Assembly: GCA_017530275.1 (NCBI GenBank)
Contig: JAFXMP010000048.1
Span: forward strand, 1-12,041
DNA from: Clostridia bacterium
Lineage (GTDB): Bacteria; Bacillota_A; Clostridia; Christensenellales; Aristaeellaceae
DNA: 12,041 nucleotides
Direction: 5' to 3'
Shown here: one piece after another, positions 6,538 through 11,108 of the stretch
How positions within the stretch are numbered: the stretch's first letter is position 1
How the letters are laid out: each line of letters starts with the position of its first letter
The notes under the pieces: model-generated
What the model saw: the letters and a program-made list of their open reading frames with translations, nothing else
Told to the model about the DNA's origin: nothing
Databases searched by the model: none
Made by a program: the position numbers and the translations under genes

Positions 6538-7218
6538 ATGTCACGGCACGATGAAATCAGGGCGTCCTACAAACAACTCGGCCACATTGGCACCCTGTAC
6601 GATGGGATCGTCACCCGTTCGACCCTGCTTGGGAAGCTGTTGGACAGCGTGGTTTGGGGCCTGGACGCGGAAAAAGCGGCGCAATGGCTCAACGACGCGC
6701 TGGCCCCGATCCCCGGAGATTTCGCGGGCAAGCTGCTGGAGGTGCCGGTGGGCACGGGCGTGCTGACCATGCCGCTGTACAAAAGCCTCGCGGAGGCGGA
6801 AATTACCTGTCTGGACTATTCCGCGGATATGATGGCGCATGCCGAAAAGCGGGCGGAAGCAATGCAGATTCGGAATATGACCTTCCGGCAGGGGGACGTG
6901 GGCGCGCTGCCTTTCGCGGACGAGAGCTTCGATATCGTGCTCTCCCTGAACGGTTTTCACGCCTTTCCCGACAAGGAAGCGGCCTACCGGGAGACCCGCC
7001 GCGTGCTCAGAAAGGGCGGCGTCTTCTGCGGCTGCTTTTACATCAAAGGGGAATTCAACAGAACCGATTGGTTTGTGAAGCACATGTATGTACCCAAGGG
7101 CTTCTTTACCCCGCCCTTTGAAACGAAGGAGAGCCTGGAAAGCAGATTGAAGGGGCTGTACCGGGAAGCGGAGGTACGCGCCGTCCGGGCGGAAGGGATC
7201 TTCCGGTGCGTAAAGTAA
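6538..7218 (+). CDS. Class I SAM-dependent methyltransferase
   Basis: A 226-residue cytoplasmic protein from ATG 6538. An N-terminal helical cap (MSRHDEIRASYKQLGHIG, about 60 residues) precedes a Rossmann-type core. Motif I is KLLEVPVGTGVLTMP (~residues 64-78), the acidic strand-2 residue is in ITCLDYSADMM, and the GDVGALPFADESFDIVLSLNG block gives motifs post-II to III. The C-terminal part (GGVFCGCFYIKGEFNRTDWF, YVPKGFFTPPFE) is characteristic of an uncharacterised clostridial group; the methyl acceptor is unknown. The upstream frame is open to 6223, so an N-terminal MBL extension is possible, but length and binding site favour this start. The unit is preceded by the iron-box-like operator 2, suggesting iron-dependent expression. 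No convincing terminator follows before the small-RNA promoter at 7262. Confidence 0.85.
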   Translation: MSRHDEIRASYKQLGHIGTLYDGIVTRSTLLGKLLDSVVWGLDAEKAAQWLNDALAPIPGDFAGKLLEVPVGTGVLTMPLYKSLAEAEITCLDYSADMMAHAEKRAEAMQIRNMTFRQGDVGALPFADESFDIVLSLNGFHAFPDKEAAYRETRRVLRKGGVFCGCFYIKGEFNRTDWFVKHMYVPKGFFTPPFETKESLESRLKGLYREAEVRAVRAEGIFRCVK

Positions 7219-7261
7219 CGGACATCATTGTTCACGAATTGTTTTTCCGGCCCTTTTCCGC

Positions 7262-7290
7262 TTGACAATCGGGCGGAAGCATTATATAAT
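7262..7290 (+). promoter_or_regulatory. Consensus sigma-A promoter of the small RNA
   Basis: TTGACA (7262-7267), 17-bp spacer, TATAAT (7285-7290), both hexamers perfect. The -10 lies in a perfect 18-bp palindrome, AAGCATTATATAATGCTT (7277-7294). Predicted start near 7297. Confidence 0.9.
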
Positions 7291-7299
7291 GCTTTCGAG

Positions 7300-7315
7300 G
7301 TTAGAAATAACTAAC
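7300..7315. promoter_or_regulatory. DtxR/IdeR-like operator 3 on the small-RNA promoter
   Basis: GTTAGAAATAACTAAC, a perfect 5+5 dyad covering about +4 to +19 of the predicted transcript, where a repressor would block initiation or escape. It also forms the RNA's first hairpin. Confidence 0.8.
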
Positions 7316-7366
7316 ACTCAAAAGCATGTTTTTCCAAAGGAATCATGCGCCTCCTTTTCTTCTCCC

Positions 7367-7410
7367 AAAAAGCGTGTGCTATGCGGCATCATGGCACATG
7401 CTTTTTGTTT
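7367..7410 (+). terminator. Intrinsic terminator of the small RNA
   Basis: AAAAAGCGTGTGC (7367-7379) pairs with GCACATGCTTTTT (7394-7406) over 13 positions with one G-U wobble. The loop holds a small ATGC/GCAT stem. The 3' arm ends in TTTTTGTTT. Confidence 0.85.
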
Positions 7411-7468
7411 CAGCAGATGATCCCGTTCCTTCCGCGGAACCGCGCATGAATAAAACCGTGCTCAATGT

Positions 7469-7510
7469 GAAAGCTCCCGAAACCCTTTATGGACTTCGGG
7501 AGTTGCTTTC
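7469..7510. terminator. Hairpin after the dtxR-like gene, possible weak terminator
   Basis: CTCCCGAA (7474-7481) and TTCGGGAG (7495-7502) are perfectly complementary, extended by GAAAG / CTTTC outside a small bulge. It lies 11 bases past the minus-strand dtxR stop. Neither strand has a clean T tract, so it may protect the 3' end or be a weak two-way terminator. Confidence 0.45.
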
Positions 7511-7520
7511 CGTAAAAAGC

Positions 7521-7892
7521 TCATAGAGCGTTTGATAAATACTTTTTCAGCGCGTCAAACGTATCGGGCTGAATGGCTTTTGCCAGGGAAAAAGATTCAG
7601 CTTCCGCAATATCCGGGTCGATTCCGGCCGCCTCAAGCAGCTGCTGGAAGTACCTGCTCCGATCCTGATGGGCCTGAATGTATGCTTTGCCCCGATCCGT
7701 TACGGCCAAATTGCCGTCCTGCTCCATCACCAGCAATCCTTCCTTGATCAGCCGATTGACGGAAACGCTGACCGAGGGCTTGGAGCATTTCATATAATGC
7801 GCCACATCCACCGAACGGACGCAGCAATATTTCTTTTTCAGCAGCAGGATCGCGCATAAGTAACGCTCCATAGCGGCGCTAATGACCATCAT
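7521..7892 (-). CDS. Short DtxR/MntR-family regulator lacking canonical metal ligands
   Basis: A 123-residue protein from ATG 7892; GGAGAG lies just upstream and the ATG overlaps the araC TAA by one base (TAATG), so translation is probably coupled. Residues 1-70 form a winged helix (AMERYLCAILLLKK, VRSVDVAHYMKCSKPSVSVSV, then NRLIKEGLLVMEQDGNLAVTDRGK) and residues 71-123 a dimerisation domain. It matches the family without gaps from SxEDYLExI to the C-terminal ISEExFEAIKKxL. Yet the positions of the usual ligands are changed: Asp to Arg10, Glu to Cys13, His to Ser, and the Cys-x-x-Glu-His group to Phe-x-x-Ala-Lys. It has no FeoA/SH3 tail. Four cysteines (13, 23, 24, 36) cluster in the N-terminal half. 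It may bind DNA without metal, use a different signal, or be an accessory partner. Family call firm; ligand loss is judged from memory of DtxR and MntR. Confidence 0.82.
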   Translation of the reverse strand: MMVISAAMERYLCAILLLKKKYCCVRSVDVAHYMKCSKPSVSVSVNRLIKEGLLVMEQDGNLAVTDRGKAYIQAHQDRSRYFQQLLEAAGIDPDIAEAESFSLAKAIQPDTFDALKKYLSNAL

Positions 7893-8287
7893 TATTCTCT
7901 CTCCTTCGGCGGAAGATTGCTGGATGAAAGACGCCAGGCTGACGGAGTCATTCCTGTCAGCTTTTTGAATACGTGGGAAAAATGGGCGGAAGAAACGAAG
8001 CCCACTTTTTCGCCGATTTCTGAAATGCTCAGGTCGCTTTCCGTCAGCAGTTCTTTCGCTTTTTCGCAGCGAAGATGGCTGTGATACCATAAAAGGGTAT
8101 GGCCCGTATGGGCTTTATAAACGCGAAGCAGATAACAGCCGTTGATATACAGGGCATTGGCGATTTCCTGAAGGGAAAACTTTTCTGCGCTGTGCAGGGC
8201 AAGATAGTTTTCAGCAGCGGAAACAAGTCTCTTTCCCGTATGTGCTGCGTGAAAAGAGGAGGCAGGCTTCATTCCTCCTTCGTCCAT
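7892..8287 (-). CDS. AraC-type transcriptional activator, DNA-binding domain only
   Basis: A 131-residue protein from ATG 8287 (AAGGG six bases upstream; the internal ATG at 8272 is too close to its AGGAGG). Nearly the whole protein is the tandem-HTH AraC domain: first HTH around FSLQEIANALYINGCYLLRV (~39-58), linker YHSHLRCEKAKELL, second HTH ISEIGEKVGFVSSAHFSHVF (~88-107), then KKLTGMTPSAWR. There is no N-terminal cupin or other ligand-binding domain, so activity is probably set by expression level. It is the first gene of a two-gene operon with the DtxR-like gene, transcribed from a promoter bearing two operators, and diverges from the FTR1 iron-uptake operon. Iron-controlled AraC activators such as PchR and YbtA offer a precedent, although those carry sensor domains. 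Likely job: activation of the FTR1 operon. Confidence 0.88.
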   Translation of the reverse strand: MDEGGMKPASSFHAAHTGKRLVSAAENYLALHSAEKFSLQEIANALYINGCYLLRVYKAHTGHTLLWYHSHLRCEKAKELLTESDLSISEIGEKVGFVSSAHFSHVFKKLTGMTPSAWRLSSSNLPPKERE

Positions 8288-8308
8288 TCATGTCCCTTCT
8301 TTCCTGCG

Positions 8309-8324
8309 GTTAGTCTTTACTTAC
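8309..8324. promoter_or_regulatory. DtxR/IdeR-like operator 4 in the araC leader
   Basis: GTTAGTCTTTACTTAC: one perfect half-site and one with a single mismatch. It lies about at the predicted minus-strand transcription start and 22 bases before ATG 8287; its start is 22 bp from operator 5, two helical turns. Confidence 0.6.
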
Positions 8325-8328
8325 TGAT

Positions 8329-8357
8329 ATATTAGCATAAACTAACTCCATTGCCAA
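8329..8357 (-). promoter_or_regulatory. Promoter of the araC-dtxR operon
   Basis: On the minus strand: -35 TTGGCA (8357-8352), 17-bp spacer, -10 TAATAT (8334-8329). Operator 5 fills most of the spacer and overlaps the -10, so the operon is likely repressed by the same factor as the others. Confidence 0.7.
8331..8346. promoter_or_regulatory. DtxR/IdeR-like operator 5 in the araC promoter spacer
   Basis: ATTAGCATAAACTAAC: one half-site with a single change and one perfect, between the -35 and -10 of the araC promoter. Confidence 0.65.
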
Positions 8358-8371
8358 GGGCTTTTTTTAAT

Positions 8372-8404
8372 CAGTCAATATCAAGCAAAAACCAGTCAAT
8401 ATCA
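8372..8404 (+). promoter_or_regulatory. Direct repeats, probable AraC-protein binding site for FTR1
   Basis: CAGTCAATATCA occurs at 8372-8383 and 8393-8404, exactly 21 bp apart; each copy is followed by a short A-rich AGCAAAA stretch. AraC-family activators typically bind direct repeats two helical turns apart next to the -35. The second copy ends where a -35 would sit for the -10 around 8425-8435, and no good -35 hexamer is present, as expected for an activator-dependent promoter. Confidence 0.6.
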
Positions 8405-8424
8405 GAATAGCAAAAGAAGTAGAT

Positions 8425-8438
8425 TATGCTAATATAAG
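8425..8438 (+). promoter_or_regulatory. Probable -10 region of the FTR1 operon promoter
   Basis: TATGCTAATATAAG contains overlapping -10-like hexamers (TATGCT, TAATAT). No recognisable -35 lies 16-18 bp upstream. The start would fall near 8440, just before operator 6. Confidence 0.4.
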
Positions 8439-8444
8439 TGCCGG

Positions 8445-8460
8445 GTTAGATGTGCCTAAT
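8445..8460. promoter_or_regulatory. DtxR/IdeR-like operator 6 before FTR1
   Basis: GTTAGATGTGCCTAAT: one perfect half-site, the other with one change, placed just after the expected FTR1 transcription start. It also argues against the far-upstream GTG (8452) as the FTR1 start. Confidence 0.6.
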
Positions 8461-8526
8461 GCCGACCATCATTCGCTGATACCCCGGCAGGCGCGTTTAG
8501 TCAGAACAGAAAGGAAGTCCCTGGTG

Positions 8527-10278
8527 ATGGAAAGACAAGGATGGAAACGGCTGCTTTGCTGTTTTTTGCTGCTGATGATGCTGCTGCCCGCAGGTTCCTC
8601 TCTGGCGGAGGCGAGCGCCTCCACCCGCTGGGCGGACGCTGCGGACGAGATCGACAAATACCTGGACGCGGCCTTTGAAGCCTACCTGGACGGTGACGCT
8701 CAGACTGCCTATAACGATGTGAGCAACGCCTACTTCCGGGTGTATGAAACCACCGGTTTTGAGCGGCAGACCATGAGCTATGTGTCCGGCAACCGCAAGA
8801 ACGCTGTGGAAATGCAGTTTTCCGCCTGCAAGGCCGCGGTGAAGAAAGACAATACCGACCGGGAAACCATCGTGTCCGTGCGCAGCGCTCTTTTGAAGCT
8901 GAAAGCCATGATCCGGGAGGATGGCAACAAGCTGGCGTCCATGCAGGGCGGCGTGCAGAGCGAAAGCAAGTATTACAAGCGGGATGAACTGGTTTCCGCT
9001 GATCCCTATCCCGAATACTCCGCCGACCCTAACGCGGCACAGAAGTATGCCAGCTGGTACGAAGCGGCGACGCTGGTGAAGGAACTGCTGGACACCGCCT
9101 ATATGGGTTATCTGGACAAGGATTTTGAAGCAGCCCTGGACAACCTGAACACCGCCTTCTATTCCGTTTATGAGGAATCTGGCCTGAATCACAAGGTATA
9201 TACCGATCTTGGCCTGAAAGACCGGCAGAAGATGGACGGCTATTTCTCCGATCTGCGGAGCCTGATCGCTTCCGCGTCGGCGAAGTATCAGAAGAATAAA
9301 TACCGCACCACCACCGACGGGGCGAAGAACCTGGTGCTGAAGCTGGCGAAGACGCTGGACAATCAGGAAGCGGAAGCAAAAGCCGCTCTTGCCGCGGAAA
9401 CAAACGAGGCAAATGCGGAAGCGGTGGAAGAAACCAAGCAATCTGATCCCCGGCTGCTCACGTTCCTTGGCGCGTTCGGCATCATCGTGCGCGAAGGGCT
9501 GGAAGCCATTCTGGTCATTGCCGCGATCATTGCCTACCTGACCAAGACCGGCAACGGCAGGAGCCTGAAAAACGTCTACATCGGCGCGGTATGCGGCGTG
9601 ATTGCCAGCTTCGCTGCCGCCGCTGTATTGGCCTGGGCCAAGCAGGCGTTCGTAGGCGCGGGACTGGCGCAGGAAGTCATCGAAGGCATCACCGCCCTGA
9701 TCGCCGTGTGCGTTCTGTTCTATGTGAGCAACTGGATGATTTCCAAAGCGGAAGCCGCCTCCTGGAGCCGTTATATCGACGGGAAGGTTCAAAGCTCTGT
9801 GGAGCAGGGCAGCGCCTTTGCCCTCGCTTTCACCGCTTTCCTCTCCGTATTCCGGGAAGGCGCGGAAGTGGTGCTGTTCTATCAGCCGATGCTTTCAGAG
9901 GGCAATCCCGGCATGGTATGGGCAGGTTTCGGCGCGGGCTGTGTGCTGCTGGTGTTCGTGTACCTGGCGATCACCAAGCTGTCCATTAAACTGCCTATCA
10001 AGGTGTTCTTTACCGCCACTTCTATCCTGATGGCTGTGATGTGCGTTTCCTTCCTGGGCAGTGGCATCAAGGAGCTGGCCGAAGGCAACGTGTTCGATCT
10101 GACGCTGAATGTGCCCGGCATCCCGGAAAACGACGTGATCCAAATCTTTGGTATTTATCCCTGGCTGGAAACCCTGCTGCCGCAGTTGATTCTTGCCATC
10201 ATCCTGCTGATCACGTTCCTGGTGGCGCATTATCGGGGCAAAATAGACGCCCTGAAAAAACAGGCTGCCAAGTCATAA
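8527..10278 (+). CDS. FTR1-family iron permease with fused extracytoplasmic domain
   Basis: A 583-residue protein from ATG 8527, with AAGGAA at 8511-8516; GTG 8524 is an equal alternative, and an upstream GTG (8452) overlaps an operator. A signal peptide (~7-28, LLCCFLLLMMLLPAGSSLAEA) leads into a helical extracytoplasmic region with two copies of a ~100-residue unit (~34-135 and ~176-290; compare IDKYLDAAFEAYLDGDAQTA with VKELLDTAYMGYLDKDFEAA, then AYFRVYETTG / AFYSVYEESG). An acidic Ala/Glu-rich linker precedes a seven-helix FTR1 domain (~310-575). Both iron-handling REXXE motifs are present: REGLE (322-326) and REGAE (443-447). Predicted role: iron import across the cytoplasmic membrane, with the N-terminal repeats presenting iron. 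It is the first gene of an operon with the P19-like and DUF2318 genes, the usual companions of bacterial FTR1 systems. Confidence 0.93.
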   Translation: MERQGWKRLLCCFLLLMMLLPAGSSLAEASASTRWADAADEIDKYLDAAFEAYLDGDAQTAYNDVSNAYFRVYETTGFERQTMSYVSGNRKNAVEMQFSACKAAVKKDNTDRETIVSVRSALLKLKAMIREDGNKLASMQGGVQSESKYYKRDELVSADPYPEYSADPNAAQKYASWYEAATLVKELLDTAYMGYLDKDFEAALDNLNTAFYSVYEESGLNHKVYTDLGLKDRQKMDGYFSDLRSLIASASAKYQKNKYRTTTDGAKNLVLKLAKTLDNQEAEAKAALAAETNEANAEAVEETKQSDPRLLTFLGAFGIIVREGLEAILVIAAIIAYLTKTGNGRSLKNVYIGAVCGVIASFAAAAVLAWAKQAFVGAGLAQEVIEGITALIAVCVLFYVSNWMISKAEAASWSRYIDGKVQSSVEQGSAFALAFTAFLSVFREGAEVVLFYQPMLSEGNPGMVWAGFGAGCVLLVFVYLAITKLSIKLPIKVFFTATSILMAVMCVSFLGSGIKELAEGNVFDLTLNVPGIPENDVIQIFGIYPWLETLLPQLILAIILLITFLVAHYRGKIDALKKQAAKS

Positions 10279-10320
10279 CGATACCCCCGCGGCGCTGCCC
10301 CGCGCAGTCCGCGCAGGATA

Positions 10321-10334
10321 TACAAAATTTTGTA
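10321..10334. promoter_or_regulatory. Perfect 14-bp palindrome abutting the P19 ribosome site
   Basis: TACAAAATTTTGTA is fully self-complementary and shares its last base with AGGAGG (10334-10339). It could be a protein site or a weak RNA hairpin modulating translation of the P19-like gene. No known motif is recognised. Confidence 0.35.
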
Positions 10335-10349
10335 GGAGGATTTTATACC

Positions 10350-10904
10350 ATGAAAAAGTTTCTTGCCCTGCTGCTGGCCGCTATGATGCTGATGAGCATG
10401 TCCGCTTTCGGTCTTGCCGAAGAAGAAGCCGGTTTCGATGAATACGAACTGGGCGTGGAAGGTGAACAGGAAGTTGGCTTCATGACCATGGCCATGGTGT
10501 ATTTCCAGCCTGTGGATATGGCTCCCGCTGAAAACGCGACGCCCAAGGAAGGCAGCGACCTGCACATCGAAGTGGACCTGACCGCCAACGAGAATCCCTA
10601 CGGCTTCCCCGTGGACGGCTGGGTGCCCTACCTGAGCATTGACTTCGTGATCAAGGATCTGGACGGCAAGGAAGTCTATTCCGGCTCCATGATGCCCATG
10701 GCCGCCAGCGACGGCCCCCACTACGGCAACAACATCCCCCTGGCCGAAGGCGAATATACCATCACCCTGTACATCAAGAGCCCCGCGGAAAACGGCTATC
10801 TGCTCCATGTGGACGCTGAAACCGGTGTGGACGCCAAGGAAGGCTTCTGGACCGAACCCCTGACCGCCACCTGGACCGGCTGGAAGTTCGTCAAGGAATG
10901 GTAA
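10350..10904 (+). CDS. P19/Tp34-type periplasmic iron-binding protein
   Basis: A 184-residue secreted protein from ATG 10350 (AGGAGG at 10334-10339). The signal peptide MKKFLALLLAAMMLMSMSAF (cleavage ~23) is followed by an acidic stretch and an Ig-like beta-sandwich of the Fe2+ transport protein family (Campylobacter P19, Treponema Tp34). The metal ligands known from P19 all have counterparts: His72 and Glu74 in LHIEVD, Met117 in SMMPM, His124 in SDGPHYG, and His153 in LLHVDAETGV. Other family blocks are AMVYFQPVDMAP and WVPYLSIDFVIKD. The partner FTR1 lies 71 bases upstream and DUF2318 204 bases downstream. In characterised P19-FTR1 systems the protein binds copper and iron and feeds iron to the permease; the same role is inferred here. 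Without a lipobox it is presumably soluble outside the membrane. Confidence 0.93.
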   Translation: MKKFLALLLAAMMLMSMSAFGLAEEEAGFDEYELGVEGEQEVGFMTMAMVYFQPVDMAPAENATPKEGSDLHIEVDLTANENPYGFPVDGWVPYLSIDFVIKDLDGKEVYSGSMMPMAASDGPHYGNNIPLAEGEYTITLYIKSPAENGYLLHVDAETGVDAKEGFWTEPLTATWTGWKFVKEW

Positions 10905-10928
10905 GGACGGAGAAGCGGAGTTTTCTCA

Positions 10929-10966
10929 CCGCCGATGAGATTCCCGCCGCAGGCGGTCATCGGCGG
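10929..10966 (+). other. Stable hairpin A in the P19-DUF2318 gap
   Basis: CCGCCGATGA (10929-10938) pairs perfectly with TCATCGGCGG (10957-10966); inside it CCGCC (10944-10948) pairs with GGCGG (10952-10956) around GCA. No T tract follows, so it is not a standard terminator. It may set mRNA stability between the two genes. Confidence 0.65.
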
Positions 10967-10987
10967 TTCGTCCCCTTCCGAGAAAGC

Positions 10988-10993
10988 TATAAT
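10988..10993 (+). promoter_or_regulatory. Possible -10 of an internal promoter
   Basis: TATAAT lies between the two hairpins, but no convincing -35 is found 16-18 bp upstream. A separate start for the DUF2318 gene is possible but weakly supported. Confidence 0.25.
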
Positions 10994-11031
10994 GGGTATG
11001 ACCTTTCGCATACACCGTTAGGCAAGCGATT

Positions 11032-11066
11032 GCTGGCACGTCATCCGCGGGGGATGACGTGTCAGC
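11032..11066 (+). other. Stable hairpin B in the P19-DUF2318 gap
   Basis: GCTGGCACGTCATCC (11032-11046) pairs with GGATGACGTGTCAGC (11052-11066) over 15 positions with one G-U wobble, closing the loop GCGGG. No T tract follows. With hairpin A it fills a 204-base gap that is otherwise free of genes, ending 30 bases before the DUF2318 ribosome site. Confidence 0.65.
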
Positions 11067-11108
11067 ATTACGCACGTTTATGAACTCTGATTTTTCGGAG
11101 GTTGTGCT

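Larger units (their letters stand above)
7297..7410 (+). ncRNA. Candidate iron-regulated small RNA (~110 nt)
   Basis: A consensus promoter, an operator just after the start and an intrinsic terminator bracket ~110 bases with no plausible gene, and nothing on the plus strand downstream before the converging dtxR gene. The RNA would fold as three hairpins. The first is the operator itself (GAG+GUUAG / CUAAC+CUC, 6-base loop). The second is GCAUG...CAUGC (7324-7328 / 7344-7348) with inner UUCC/GGAA. The third is the terminator. Between the second and third is a single-stranded C/U-rich linker (CCTCCTTTTCTTCTCCC, 7350-7366) complementary to purine-rich ribosome sites. That layout resembles the iron-sparing RNAs FsrA (Bacillus) and IsrR (Staphylococcus), which use C-rich regions, but I see no primary-sequence relationship. 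RNA identity is inferred. Confidence 0.65.

Noticed and set aside
7326..7526. 66-codon plus-strand ORF across the small-RNA region
   Set aside because: No ribosome site before ATG 7326, which sits in a predicted RNA stem. The frame crosses the intrinsic terminator and shows no protein-like pattern.
7446..7526. 26-codon ORF (MNKTVLNVKAPETLYGLREL...)
   Set aside because: The peptide looks plausible, but there is no ribosome site, it lies after the small-RNA terminator and coincides with a hairpin; probably chance.
8497..9792. 431-codon minus-strand open frame
   Set aside because: Antisense to FTR1, low-complexity Gly/His/Gln-rich composition, no recognisable domain.
10929..11066. Terminator ending the FTR1-P19 transcript
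   Set aside because: Both hairpins lack a following T tract, and the downstream gene belongs functionally to the same operon.
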